DNA of 64,000 nt from Candidatus Binatia bacterium (GCA_951813575.1 OX638375.1:1-64000); one strand, 5' to 3'; shown: positions 39,800 to 48,657, counted from the stretch's first letter. Notes: a model not told the origin generated them from the sequence alone. A program made the numbers and translations.

Positions 39800-41325
39800 G
39801 CTTCACCACTCGGATTGAAGTTCTTAGTAGTGGTTGCATCTTCGACCGAATGGCTTAGCTCATACACTGCCATACCATCGCTGAGTTGATGGAAGCCTTC
39901 GGCGGTGATCTCCTCAAGCGAAGAATATTCTTGAGATGCACTATGGTAGGCCTGCTGGACCTGCTCGATGGCTTCGTGAATGCGCGTAGCGACCCCTTTT
40001 CGGCTCGTCTCCGCAGGCGGTTCGAACGACGGCGGTACGAGGATCTCTCCGTCTATCTGCAGTCTCTCACTGAAGAATCGAGGAGACGAGTCCGTACGAG
40101 CATGCTGATTCTCGGTGCGATAGGCGGCGATGAGAAAATTCAGATCATCTTGGTATTGACGGAGATGGACGGGATACTCACGCACGATGCGTGCACCGCG
40201 TTCGCAGAGGTCCTTCCACTTGTTGTTCTTGATCTCCAACCTGTGTCGGATATCCGCAAGTCGCGAGACACAGTCTTCGTACACGCCCTGGATGCCGTGT
40301 CGAGCCTCGTTCAAAGCACCACGATACTTGTCTTTGATGGCATTTAACTGCCGCTGGCGTCGCCCGTAGCCGGGATACGGGTCGTCCCACTGGTAACCCT
40401 TCCAGGAGGCGACGCCGAAGAACAGGATCCCTAGAATGACGAGGAGCGAGGATTGGAAGGAATCCAGTCCCAACGGATCGGAAATCATGCGTGGCAAAGC
40501 ATCGTTTTCGAGCATTGACAGCGGGTTTGTCACAATACCGTCGATGGCGGCTTGCATACTGTCCCGGAAATGGCCGACGAGCAGGTTGAAGGAGCCGATT
40601 ATTGGAATCAGGAACGCGATAACCAACCACGCCGCCAAGCTCTGGGTGCGGGACACGAGGTTGCGACAGCGCAGGGCGAAGCCCATCACTAACCAGCCAA
40701 TCAAGATGTTGACCGCGGTGATCAAGCCCATCTGCATGAGGGCACCAAGAAGCCCGAAGGGGTTGACGTCCATCAACAGTGAGGCATTCAGAATTACTTC
40801 GATTAGCGCACAGGCAAGTATGATCAGGGAAGCGGAACGCCGACCACCATAGTATGGTAGTCGCTGGAGCCCCGCTGCTCGCCGGAAGTCTTCATACTCC
40901 TTAGTACCTTCGCGTACCTCTTTCTCCAGTCGCGTTAGCCCGTCTCTATCATGCTTCACTCTCTGTTCCACGCGAATGGTGGCGTCGTGAGCGATCTCTG
41001 CGACCTTGTGTTCCAGGATGGTGAGATCTTCCTCTTTTTCGATATCGTTCAGTTGCTGGACGAAGTCGGCAAGATGCTGGCTTACGTCTCCTTGACACTT
41101 GCGGCCCCGGTGGTTGACCCAAGCGTGTATCTTATAGTGGATGTCGTCGAAGTCCGCTTCATCCGCCTTAGGAAAGTTCTTCTCACCACGCTTGCGACTC
41201 TCTTCTCGGATACCGTGATCACGGAGCCATGCGTCAGTGTCAAGGCGAACGTACTCCTCTTTGTCGGAGTTAAAACCCTCGATGGCATCCCATTGGTTAT
41301 CCGGGGTTGGTTTCGCTGTAGCCAC
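39796..41325 (-). CDS. Large four-helix membrane protein, first gene of four-gene cluster
   Basis: 509 residues from GTG 41325, chosen for the GAGGA 8 bases upstream; a TTG at 41376 would add 17 residues. The first 160 residues are cytoplasmic and charged (EEDLTILEHKVAEIAHDATIRVE). Helices lie at about 165-186, 192-217, 230-252 and 291-309, with a 40-residue exported loop between the last two. The C-terminal 200 residues are helical and soluble, including GYGRRQRQLNAIKDKYRGALNEARHGIQG in consecutive blocks. No known family recognised. Overlaps the lipoprotein gene by four bases. Codon use is less GC-rich than in the flanking catabolic genes. Confidence 0.7.
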   Translation of the reverse strand: MATAKPTPDNQWDAIEGFNSDKEEYVRLDTDAWLRDHGIREESRKRGEKNFPKADEADFDDIHYKIHAWVNHRGRKCQGDVSQHLADFVQQLNDIEKEEDLTILEHKVAEIAHDATIRVEQRVKHDRDGLTRLEKEVREGTKEYEDFRRAAGLQRLPYYGGRRSASLIILACALIEVILNASLLMDVNPFGLLGALMQMGLITAVNILIGWLVMGFALRCRNLVSRTQSLAAWLVIAFLIPIIGSFNLLVGHFRDSMQAAIDGIVTNPLSMLENDALPRMISDPLGLDSFQSSLLVILGILFFGVASWKGYQWDDPYPGYGRRQRQLNAIKDKYRGALNEARHGIQGVYEDCVSRLADIRHRLEIKNNKWKDLCERGARIVREYPVHLRQYQDDLNFLIAAYRTENQHARTDSSPRFFSERLQIDGEILVPPSFEPPAETSRKGVATRIHEAIEQVQQAYHSASQEYSSLEEITAEGFHQLSDGMAVYELSHSVEDATTTKNFNPSGEA

Positions 41326-41560
41326 TGAGCGTTCCTCGATTCGAGTTACTGGTAGGTTTGACGGCTGTCCATCCAATGGACGCCTGATTGATTGCGACGG
41401 CAGTGGTCAAATCTGCACCATCACGTCGGTTCGACTTGTCGCGACGAGAACTACGACCCTGTCCACTTCGCGGGTATCTATTTACATCAAGAAATTTGGG
41501 CCGTGCAAATGCCTGCACGCTGTTTGGGGAGAAATCATTGTCGAAGGCCTGTCAGCGCTC

Positions 41561-43300
41561 TTACTCCGCCGCCGCTTCCCTGCCGGCGATCAGCCCCTGC
41601 ACGGTGCAGCGGCCCATACCGTGCTGGTTGAAGCCGCCGGCGGATTCGCCGCCGCAGTAGAGGCCGGGGATGACCTGGCCGTTCATGTCGAGCACCTGGC
41701 ACTTCTCGTTGATGCGGAGGCCGGCCCGGCTGTCGTGGACCAGGGGGGTGCCCCAGGCGGCGTGAAAGGGCGGCTTCTCGATCTTGTACTTGGGAGAGGG
41801 CTTGCCGAAGTCCTCGTCGGTGCCGGAATCCACGAAGCCGTTGTAACGGCGTACCGTCTCCTCCAGGGCCGTTCCGGTCATGGGCACGGCCTGCCAGGGG
41901 TTCTCGATGGCGGCGGCGAGCTCCGGCAGGGTGTCGGCGGTGAAGAAGTAGCCCTCCGGGTCGACGTACGGCGGGGTGACCTTCCAGCCCTCGCGTTCCA
42001 CCGCGGCGGAGTCGAAGATGGCCCACACCGGTCCGCCCGAGTAGTCGGGAGCCTTGGAGCCCGCGTTCATGGCCACCGCGGCGTTGAAGAAGTTGGAGTG
42101 GTGGGGGTCGTATTCGACGTGGGTGTTGCGGTGGTCGCCGGGCGTGTACGGGTCGATGTCCTTGTGCTTGTTGCCTTCCGGGTAGTCCCCCTGGGTCTCG
42201 TCGTAGAAACGCTCGCCCACCTGGTTCACCAGAATCAGGTCGTGCCAGTCCTTGACGGCCAGGCCCGCGGCGCGCACGAGCGGGAAGATGGGGCTCTCCA
42301 GTTTCCACGGAAAGTAGTTCCAGCGCGTGCCCAGGGCGCGCTGCACCCGGATGTTGTCGCCGTTCTCCAGGATCTGGTTGGCCAACCCCCAGAGCGAGGC
42401 GCCCACGGCCATGGCGGCGAGCTCGCCGCTGGCGTCCTGGTACGAATAGGGCTCGCCGGCGACCTGGTAGACCTCGGTGAGCCGCGGGTCGAACATGCGC
42501 CGGAAGTTGATGTTGCTGGTGCTGCCGCCGGTGGCGACGATGACGGCCTTGTGGGCGCGGATGGTCAGCTTGGCCTCGGTGCGGTCGATGTTGCCCTCGG
42601 AGCGGTAGCTTCGCAGCGGAGCCGTGGCCCCGGGCATCACCGTGGGCGTGTATTCGGCGGCGATCCCGAGGACCCGCCCGGAAGGCTGGCCCGGCCCGCC
42701 CTCGCGGATGATGCCGGACATCTTGTAGTTCAGCAGGAACTTCACGCCCTTTTCCCGGGCGCTGAGTTCCAGCGGCCGCACCAGTCCGGTGCCGGGCCGG
42801 CCGTTGGGACTGGCCAGGCCGGCGCCGTGCTCCCAGTAGGTATGGTTCTCCCGATGCGCCGAGTTGCCGGTGGAGTGGGCGCCCTGGCTGTCGGGCGGAA
42901 TCTCCTTGAATTTCACGCCGTTGGCCACAAGAAACTCATACGTTTCCGCACAATGGTCGGCGAAGGCGCGGATCACGGCGCGGTCGCTGTAGCGGTAGTC
43001 GGGGAAGCCGTTGACCTGGACCACGGACCAGTCGGTCAGGTCGGCGAAGACCGTGTCCGGCGAGTCCTCGATGCCGTACTTGCGCTGGGCGCTGGTGCCG
43101 CCGCCCAGCGGCACGTTGCCGCCGCTGATGATGGCGTGACCGCCCACGTCGTAGTTGGCTTCCACCACCAGCACGGACGCCCCGGCATCCGCCGCCACGA
43201 TGGCGGCGGGCAGCCCCGTGGCTCCCGATCCGATGATGACCACGTCCGCCGAAAGGTCCGGTTCGGCCGGCAAGCCTGCTGACTCACTGCTCTGCGCCAT
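41561..43300 (-). CDS. FAD-dependent dehydrogenase (fumarate reductase flavoprotein/3-ketosteroid dehydrogenase-like)
   Basis: 579 residues; ATG 43300 with AAGGAGA upstream. FAD-binding GSGATGLPAAIVAADAG near residue 25, an acidic ribose-binding end of the second strand (VLVVEANYDVGGH), the ATGGS...NINF repeat, and the closing GLYCGGESAGGFNQHGMGRCTVQGLIAGREAA. The capping domain lies between. It oxidises or reduces C-C bonds next to a carbonyl or acid. It is followed upstream by an LLM oxidoreductase and a PNPOx-like gene on the same strand, suggesting a catabolic set. Substrate unknown. Confidence 0.85.
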   Translation of the reverse strand: MAQSSESAGLPAEPDLSADVVIIGSGATGLPAAIVAADAGASVLVVEANYDVGGHAIISGGNVPLGGGTSAQRKYGIEDSPDTVFADLTDWSVVQVNGFPDYRYSDRAVIRAFADHCAETYEFLVANGVKFKEIPPDSQGAHSTGNSAHRENHTYWEHGAGLASPNGRPGTGLVRPLELSAREKGVKFLLNYKMSGIIREGGPGQPSGRVLGIAAEYTPTVMPGATAPLRSYRSEGNIDRTEAKLTIRAHKAVIVATGGSTSNINFRRMFDPRLTEVYQVAGEPYSYQDASGELAAMAVGASLWGLANQILENGDNIRVQRALGTRWNYFPWKLESPIFPLVRAAGLAVKDWHDLILVNQVGERFYDETQGDYPEGNKHKDIDPYTPGDHRNTHVEYDPHHSNFFNAAVAMNAGSKAPDYSGGPVWAIFDSAAVEREGWKVTPPYVDPEGYFFTADTLPELAAAIENPWQAVPMTGTALEETVRRYNGFVDSGTDEDFGKPSPKYKIEKPPFHAAWGTPLVHDSRAGLRINEKCQVLDMNGQVIPGLYCGGESAGGFNQHGMGRCTVQGLIAGREAAAE

Positions 43301-43336
43301 CTGCTGCTCTCCTTGGGGGTCTGGGTGCTTCCGGGT

Positions 43337-44281
43337 CTACCGGAACGCCGGTATCACCTGGGTGGCAAAAAGCTCCACGCTGCGCATTTCGTCATGGGTA
43401 AAGTAGTGGATGAACTCGGTGACGCCAAGCTCCACGAAACCCAGAATTCGCCGAATACATTCTTCCGGTGTCCCGGCTATGCGGGCGTCGAGGTAAACGG
43501 TGTGCGGCAGTTCCAGCGCCTCGGCGGCGCGCGCGTACTCCTCCGGGTTCCGCCCGATGACCGTGCCGGCCCACAGCGAGCGTCCAATCTCCCCGGGATC
43601 CCGGCCCGCCTCCTCACAGTGCCTTTCGAGGAAACCGAGCTTCCTTCGGTACTGCGCCGGGCTGATGGGCGTCTGGATGTTCCAACGGTCGGCGCACCGC
43701 GCCGCAACCCGCAGCATCGTCCGCGACCCCCGGGCGCCGATGGTGATGGGCGGGCGGGGCGACTGGACCGGCTTGGGGCTGCAATAGGCGTTGTCCGTGC
43801 GGAAATGTCTCCCGTTGAACGTGACCGTCTCCTCCGCCCACATGCGCTTGATGATGTCCACGGCCTCGGTCAATCGCTGCGCCCGCTGCGCCATGTCCGG
43901 GAAGGCGAATCCGTATGCGGTGTGCTCCTCCTCGAACCAGCCGGCGCCCAGGCCCAGCTCCAGCCGTCCGCCGCTGATGACGTCCAGGCACGCGGCCATC
44001 TTGGCCAGCAGCGCCGGATTGCGGAAGGACACGTTGGAACACAGGGTGCCGATGCGGACCCGCTTGGTCAACGCGGCCAGCGCCGAGAGGGTGACCCAGG
44101 ACTCGTAGAACGGGGCGGTGGGCGGCGGCAGCGGGTGGAACAGTTTGGAGGTGAAGAAGTGATCGTTGAGCCACACCGAGTCGAAGCCCAGCTCCTCCGC
44201 CCGCAGCGCCACCTCACGGATATGGTGGAAATCGACCCCGGTCTGGATGGGGGTTACACCGAAGGATACTCGTGGGGCCAT
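43337..44281 (-). CDS. LLM-class flavin/F420-dependent oxidoreductase
   Basis: 314 residues of the luciferase-like family: FGVTPIQTGVDFHHIREVALRAEELGFDSVWLNDHFF in consecutive blocks, TKRVRIGTLCSNVSFRNPALLAKMAACLDVISGGRLELGLGAGW, and the RAQRLTEAVDIIKRMW helix. The ISGGRLELGLGAGW signature is of the F420-type subgroup, though the cofactor cannot be proved here. It lies 36 bp upstream of the FAD dehydrogenase gene and 10 bp after a PNPOx-like gene, in one probable operon. Confidence 0.87.
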   Translation of the reverse strand: MAPRVSFGVTPIQTGVDFHHIREVALRAEELGFDSVWLNDHFFTSKLFHPLPPPTAPFYESWVTLSALAALTKRVRIGTLCSNVSFRNPALLAKMAACLDVISGGRLELGLGAGWFEEEHTAYGFAFPDMAQRAQRLTEAVDIIKRMWAEETVTFNGRHFRTDNAYCSPKPVQSPRPPITIGARGSRTMLRVAARCADRWNIQTPISPAQYRRKLGFLERHCEEAGRDPGEIGRSLWAGTVIGRNPEEYARAAEALELPHTVYLDARIAGTPEECIRRILGFVELGVTEFIHYFTHDEMRSVELFATQVIPAFR

Positions 44282-44291
44282 GGACGGGAGG

Positions 44292-44786
44292 CTAGATGGA
44301 CGCGAGCTTCTTCAGGATGGCGTCGTGTGCGATCTGCTCTGATTCAGTGCCCTCGAAGATGACGCCGCCCAACACCTTGGCCGTGGGGATCCGATCCTCG
44401 AATACCCCTTGAACGGCGACGTGGAAGTAGGCCAGTGTGGAATGGCCGCCGGTGTCGTTTGCGTCCGTGAGCGCATCTCCGGGGACCTGAATCTCCGAGG
44501 CGCGGCCTTTCACGTAATAGGCCATGTCGTCGTCGATGACCAGCAGGGTGATGCGGCCGTTTCGCCGTAGGTCCGTGGCGCATTCCCCGTCGCCCCAGGT
44601 GGCGAGACTGAGACTTCCGCCGTCCTTGGCGATGACGTCGGCGTAGCTCAGCATGCCGGCGTTGGCCCATCCTTCTTCGTCCACCGTGATAATCTGGACC
44701 ACGCGATTCCGCTTCTCGGCAAGGTTGCCGGGCCGCAACAGCGCCAAGGCATCGTCGGGGAGGCTGTCCGATACGAACCGGGCCAT
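44292..44786 (-). CDS. Pyridoxamine 5'-phosphate oxidase family (FMN-binding split barrel) protein
   Basis: 164 residues with the split-barrel pattern: LRPGNLAEKRNRVVQIITVDEEGWANAGMLSY, SLSLATWGDGECATDLRRNGRITLLVIDDD and the YYVKGRASEI strand. Such proteins bind FMN, F420 or heme. Together with the adjacent LLM gene (10-bp gap) it could supply or use the same flavin or deazaflavin. It is too short and lacks the C-terminal dimer domain for true PdxH. Confidence 0.78.
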   Translation of the reverse strand: MARFVSDSLPDDALALLRPGNLAEKRNRVVQIITVDEEGWANAGMLSYADVIAKDGGSLSLATWGDGECATDLRRNGRITLLVIDDDMAYYVKGRASEIQVPGDALTDANDTGGHSTLAYFHVAVQGVFEDRIPTAKVLGGVIFEGTESEQIAHDAILKKLASI

Positions 44787-44868
44787 GGAAGCTCCTTTCC
44801 TGCGCTCAAATGCCGACCCTGGATCAGGGTCCTCTCCTGCATGGAATGGACGGCTCGGGAGTGTTCGT

Positions 44869-45603
44869 TCAGGGCTCCGGAGCCCACTGGAGCTCGCGCT
44901 CCATGAAGTCCACCACCATGGGCCAGGCCAGCTCCGCGGCGTGGGCGTGATAACCCACCGCGCCGGGGTCCACGAACCCGTGTCCGCCGAACGGAAAGAA
45001 GTGCCATTCCAGCGGCTGGCCGTTCTCCCGGAACGCGTACATCATCCTGTCCTGGACAGGAATGTTCGTGACCACGTCGTCTGCGCCGTAGAGGTTGATG
45101 GAGGGACAACGGATGATCTTGGCCTTCTCCCAGGGCGGGATGGGCCGCATGTCCGTGGGAGGCTCGTCCCGCACCGTGGGGTAGTAGCCCACGAACGCCC
45201 GCACCTCCGGCGTTGCCGCGACGAAGTTGATGGCGATGCGCCCGCCCATGCAGTAGCCCGAAACCGCCACCCGCTTGTTGTCCACGTGGGGCTGGGACAG
45301 CAGGAAGCGCCAGCTCTCCGTGAGCGCGGCGTCGAACTGGTTGTCGGAAGTCTTGGCCTGGATCTCGGCGCCGCTAACGATGTGGGTGGGTTCCGGATAG
45401 CCCAGTTGCTCGAAGACGTTCGGCGCAAAGGTGCTGTAGCCCAGGGCGGCGAACTTCCGGGCCTCGATCTTGATGTAGTCCGTCAACCCACCCTTCGGGT
45501 GGATCAGCAGCAGCGCCGGCCCCGGCTCCGTCCGTTGCGGGTGCGCCAGGAACCCGGCGACGCCGTGGTCCTCTTTGTTGAACAAGCGCTCGATGAGCTG
45601 CAT
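44869..45603 (-). CDS. Dienelactone hydrolase family protein
   Basis: 244 residues of the alpha/beta hydrolase fold. The catalytic triad is visible: Cys118 nucleophile in SGYCMGGRI, Asp175/176 in YGADDVVTN and His208 in FGGHGF. Cys instead of Ser as nucleophile is the hallmark of dienelactone hydrolases, which open lactones from aromatic ring cleavage. Cytoplasmic. It precedes the PNPOx-LLM-dehydrogenase set on the same strand with an 82-bp gap, supporting an aromatic or lactone degradation role. Confidence 0.88.
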   Translation of the reverse strand: MQLIERLFNKEDHGVAGFLAHPQRTEPGPALLLIHPKGGLTDYIKIEARKFAALGYSTFAPNVFEQLGYPEPTHIVSGAEIQAKTSDNQFDAALTESWRFLLSQPHVDNKRVAVSGYCMGGRIAINFVAATPEVRAFVGYYPTVRDEPPTDMRPIPPWEKAKIIRCPSINLYGADDVVTNIPVQDRMMYAFRENGQPLEWHFFPFGGHGFVDPGAVGYHAHAAELAWPMVVDFMERELQWAPEP

Positions 45604-45712
45604 GGCTCCTCCCGGCTGGCGATGATGGCCGGGAGCGTAACACGATACCGTGACACCGAAAAGAGCACTTACTGGTTTGAGAGGCAGCGACCCCCTTCCG
45701 TTGTTGCTGCAC

Positions 45713-45910
45713 CCCTTGCCGTCATTCCCGCAGCCCTTGCCGTCATTCCCGCAGCCCTTGCCGTCATTCCCGCAGCCCTTTCCGTCATTCCCGCGAAAGC
45801 GGGAATCCAGGGGCGGTGGTGGGGCGCTACAGCGGCGTTCCCCCGCCTCGCCCCTCCTGGATTCCCGCCCCCGATCCGGGTCGAGGGCATGCTTTCGCGG
45901 GAATGACGGA
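45713..45910. repeat. Tandem 21-bp repeat plus large REP-like inverted repeat
   Basis: Three full copies of CCCTTGCCGTCATTCCCGCAG (45713-45775) and a partial fourth run into a palindrome. The left arm (about 45782-45812, CATTCCCGCGAAAGCGGGAATCC core) matches the right arm (about 45855-45910), which carries about 25 extra bases. The tandem unit is an expansion of the outer arm of the same REP family seen at 5084. No spacers, so not CRISPR. Confidence 0.85.
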
Positions 45911-45928
45911 AGGGGGTGCGGCAGGGAA

Positions 45929-46179
45929 TCAGGTGTCGGTATGCTGCTTCCCTTCGAACGCGGCGAGCAGATCTTCGGGCAACGGCTCGAAGAAAGTAGA
46001 CGGGACCTTCATGCCTCGATCGATCCCGACAGGCCTCGGTTGGTTCGGGGGTCTGGTTAGCGGACGGATTTCAGCCACGGGTATGTCGTTGCGGCAGAGA
46101 ACAATCGTTTTCCTTGCTCAACTTCTGCGAGATAGCGGGCGAGTCGAGTTTCTGCCTCGACGACGTCAACCCTGATCAT
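45929..46179 (-). pseudogene. Frameshifted Phd/YefM-family antitoxin
   Basis: The frame from ATG 46179 reads MIRVDVVEAETRLARYLAEVEQGK, a standard Phd/YefM start. After that the family sequence continues only in the next frame: TIVLCRNDIPVAEIRPL and a C-terminal FEPLPEDLLAAFEGK to the stop at 45929. Restoring one A in the AAAA run at about 46107-46113 joins the two into an 83-residue antitoxin. Downstream are repeats, so the toxin gene is gone. Either an inactivated remnant or a sequencing indel. Confidence 0.75.
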
Positions 46180-46185
46180 ATTCGA

Positions 46186-46214
46186 ACTATAGGTATGTCG
46201 GTCGACCTGTTCAA
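46186..46214 (-). promoter_or_regulatory. Candidate promoter of the Phd/YefM remnant
   Basis: On the minus strand TTGAAC (46209-46214), a 17-base spacer and TATAGT (46186-46191). Five of six bases of TATAAT and four of six of TTGACA match. The ATG at 46179 is 6 bases from the -10 box, implying a leaderless transcript. Confidence 0.5.
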
Positions 46215-46292
46215 TGTCTCCAACGGCACTGCATCTCCGCAACCGGCCGGCCGCAACTTGACTTGCCACCCTAAATCGGCAATGGGTACGCT

Positions 46293-47423
46293 ATGCGAGT
46301 CATCGATGCAGACGGACATGTGAACGAGTGCCCCGCGACCTTTGACGACAAGTACATGGACCCGGCGTTCCGGTCCCGGCGGCCGGCCATCGTCGGTTCG
46401 GGGGGCTTGTACTACTGGATGATCGGCGAGCAGGTGGTCCCGCGAAGGTCGGGCTCCGGGTGCAACAACTTCAGCACCCCGGCCAGGGTCGACGGCAAGC
46501 CCACCCGGCACGGCGCGCTGATCGAGGGAAAGAACCTGGACAGCCTCGACAGCCAGGAGTTGACGGACCTCAATGCCCGGCTGGAGGCGATGGACGCCGA
46601 GGACATCGACGTCCAGGTCATCTATCCGACGCTCTTCCTGGCCTATCCGCTGACCACCGAGCCCGCCCTCATGTCGGCTCTGTGCTCGTCCTACAACCGC
46701 TGGCTGGGGGACACGCTCTCGGGGAGCGACCGCATCAAGTGGGCCGGCGTGGTCAATCTTGAGGACGTCCCTTCGGCCGTGCAGGGGGTTTACGAGGCCA
46801 AGAGCCTCGGGGCCTCGAGTATCATGGTGCTGGGGACCGCGGGCGACCACATGCTCGACAACCCCATGTTCCTGCCGTTCTACGAGGCCATGGCGGAGAC
46901 GGACCTGACCTTGGGCGTGCATGTGGGATGGTCGTGCCCGTCGCTCAACAATCTCTACAGCGAGCTCTATCCCTCCTGGATCACCGCGTTTACCATGCCG
47001 TTGCTGATGGGGTTCGTCGCCTTCATGACCGGCGGCCTCCTCGACCGGTTTCCGAACCTGAGGGTGGTGTTCCTGGAAGCCGGGTGTCTGTGGATTCCCT
47101 TCGTCCTCGACCGCCTCAACCACCGGTACCCGCACGCCCACCGGCTGGCGAACCTCTACCCGCAGATCAACGTCAACGCCGCCGCCGAGCCCAACGAGTA
47201 CCTGAAGCGCGGCAACCTGTACTGGAGCGCGGAGGTGGAAGACGACATGCTGCCCCAGGTCCTGGACCTGGTGGGGGAGGGCCAGATCGTTTTCGGCTCC
47301 GACATGCCCCACTCCGACCGGGAGCGCTACGCCGCCAAGACGCTGCGCGAGCGGGACGACGTGAGCGAATCGGGCAAGAACGCGATCCTCGATAGCAACC
47401 CCGCGCGGCTGTACGGGTTCTGA
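46293..47423 (+). CDS. Amidohydrolase family protein, tandem copy 1
   Basis: 376 residues of the Amidohydro_2 family. Start MRVIDADGHVNECPATFDD gives the DxDGH metal motif; VIYPTLFLAYPL, LTLGVHVGWSCPSLNNLY (metal His), VVFLEAGCLWIPFVLDRL and IVFGSDMPHSDRE with the catalytic Asp follow. The next gene is a duplicate, by eye over 80 percent identical. Decarboxylase or hydrolase; substrate unknown. No clear ribosome site before the ATG. Confidence 0.88.
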   Translation: MRVIDADGHVNECPATFDDKYMDPAFRSRRPAIVGSGGLYYWMIGEQVVPRRSGSGCNNFSTPARVDGKPTRHGALIEGKNLDSLDSQELTDLNARLEAMDAEDIDVQVIYPTLFLAYPLTTEPALMSALCSSYNRWLGDTLSGSDRIKWAGVVNLEDVPSAVQGVYEAKSLGASSIMVLGTAGDHMLDNPMFLPFYEAMAETDLTLGVHVGWSCPSLNNLYSELYPSWITAFTMPLLMGFVAFMTGGLLDRFPNLRVVFLEAGCLWIPFVLDRLNHRYPHAHRLANLYPQINVNAAAEPNEYLKRGNLYWSAEVEDDMLPQVLDLVGEGQIVFGSDMPHSDRERYAAKTLRERDDVSESGKNAILDSNPARLYGF

Positions 47424-47493
47424 GACACACGGACGACAGCGCCCGCTGCTCCAAACCCGGAACGCGGGCTCGGAGTCGGCAAAGGCTACGCCT

Positions 47494-48657
47494 ATGCAAG
47501 TCATCGATGCAGACGGTCACGTCAACGAATGCCCGGCAACGTTCGATGACAAGTACCTGGACCCGGCGTTCCGCTCCCGGCGGCCGGCCATCGTCAGCTC
47601 GGAGGGCCGATTCTGCTGGAGGATCGGCGAGCAGGTGTTCCCGCGCCGCTCCGGTACTGGCTGCAACAACCTGAGCACGCCGGCCAGGGTGGACGGCAAG
47701 CCCAGCAGGCTCGGCGCGTTCATCGAAGGGGAGCTCCTCGACAGCCTGGACAGCCAGGAGCTGACGGACGTGAACGCCCGGATCGAAGCGCTGGACGCCG
47801 AGAACATCGACATCCAGGTGATCTATCCGACGCTCTTTCTGGCCTATCCGCTGGCCTCGGAGCCGGCGCTCGGGACCGCGCTTTGCTCGTCGTACAACCG
47901 CTGGATGGGCGACACGCTGTCGGGCAGCGAGCGGCTCAAGTGGGCCGGCGTGGTGAACCTGGAGGATGTCCCCGGAGCCGTACGCGGGGTGCGCGAGGCC
48001 AAGAGCCTCGGCGCCGCGGCGATCATGGTGCTGGGCACCGCGGGCGACCGCATGCTCGACGACCCCACGCTGCTGCCGTTCTACGAGGCCATGGCGGAGA
48101 CGGACCTGACCCTGGGGGTGCACGTGGGCTGGTCCTGGCCGTCGCTCAACAACCTTTACAGCGACCTCTACCCCTCGTGGCTGACGGCGTTCCTCATGCC
48201 GCTGATGATGGGGTTCGTGGCGTTCATGACCGGCGGCCTGCTCGACCGCTTTCCGAATCTGCGGGTCGTCTTCCTGGAGGGGGGCTGCCTGTGGATCCCC
48301 TTCGTCCTCGACCGCCTGAACCACCGCTTCCCATACGCCCGGACCATGGCGGACCTCTATCCGGAGATCAAAGTCAACGCCGCGGCCGAGCCCGATGCGT
48401 ACGTCCGGCACGGCAATCTGTACTGGAGTGCGGAGGTCGAGGACAGTCTTCTGCCTCAGGTCCTGGACCTGGTGGGGGAGGGGCAGATCGTCTTCGGCTC
48501 CGACATGCCCCACTCCGACCGGGAACGCTTCGCGGCCAGGACGCTGCTGGAGCGGGACGACGTGAGCGAGTCGGGGAAGAGCGCGATCCTGGAGAGCAAT
48601 CCGGCGCGGCTGTACGGGTTCCAGTGGCCGGTAGCGTCCGAATCGAGAACCTCATAG
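47494..48657 (+). CDS. Amidohydrolase family protein, tandem copy 2
   Basis: 387 residues; a duplicate of the preceding gene with the same motifs (DADGHVNECPATFDDKYLDP, LGVHVGWSWPSLNNLY, FGSDMPHSDRERF). It differs mainly in the pocket region after GEQ (VFPRRSGTGCNNLS) and by an 11-residue C-terminal extension ending in SESRTS. The intergenic base sequence before each start is also similar (GGCTACGCCTATGCAAGTC against GGGTACGCTATGCGAGTC), so promoter and gene were probably copied together. Confidence 0.88.
   Translation: MQVIDADGHVNECPATFDDKYLDPAFRSRRPAIVSSEGRFCWRIGEQVFPRRSGTGCNNLSTPARVDGKPSRLGAFIEGELLDSLDSQELTDVNARIEALDAENIDIQVIYPTLFLAYPLASEPALGTALCSSYNRWMGDTLSGSERLKWAGVVNLEDVPGAVRGVREAKSLGAAAIMVLGTAGDRMLDDPTLLPFYEAMAETDLTLGVHVGWSWPSLNNLYSDLYPSWLTAFLMPLMMGFVAFMTGGLLDRFPNLRVVFLEGGCLWIPFVLDRLNHRFPYARTMADLYPEIKVNAAAEPDAYVRHGNLYWSAEVEDSLLPQVLDLVGEGQIVFGSDMPHSDRERFAARTLLERDDVSESGKSAILESNPARLYGFQWPVASESRTS

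Noticed and set aside
36558..41325. Calling the four-gene cluster Zorya
   Set aside because: The channel and one-helix subunits fit the general plan, but there is no OmpA domain and none of the ZorC, ZorD or ZorE effector genes, and two unrelated envelope proteins are present.
41326..41560. Additional gene or clear promoter upstream of the four-gene cluster
   Set aside because: The AT-richer stretch near 41480 could hold a weak minus-strand promoter, but no convincing -35/-10 pair or coding sequence is visible.
41237..43282. A 681-codon plus-strand frame over the FAD dehydrogenase
   Set aside because: Shadow of the flavoprotein gene; valine/glycine/aspartate-rich without domains.
45713..45775. 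CRISPR array
   Set aside because: The 21-bp units are directly adjacent with no unique spacers; the same holds for the 20-bp units at 59728.
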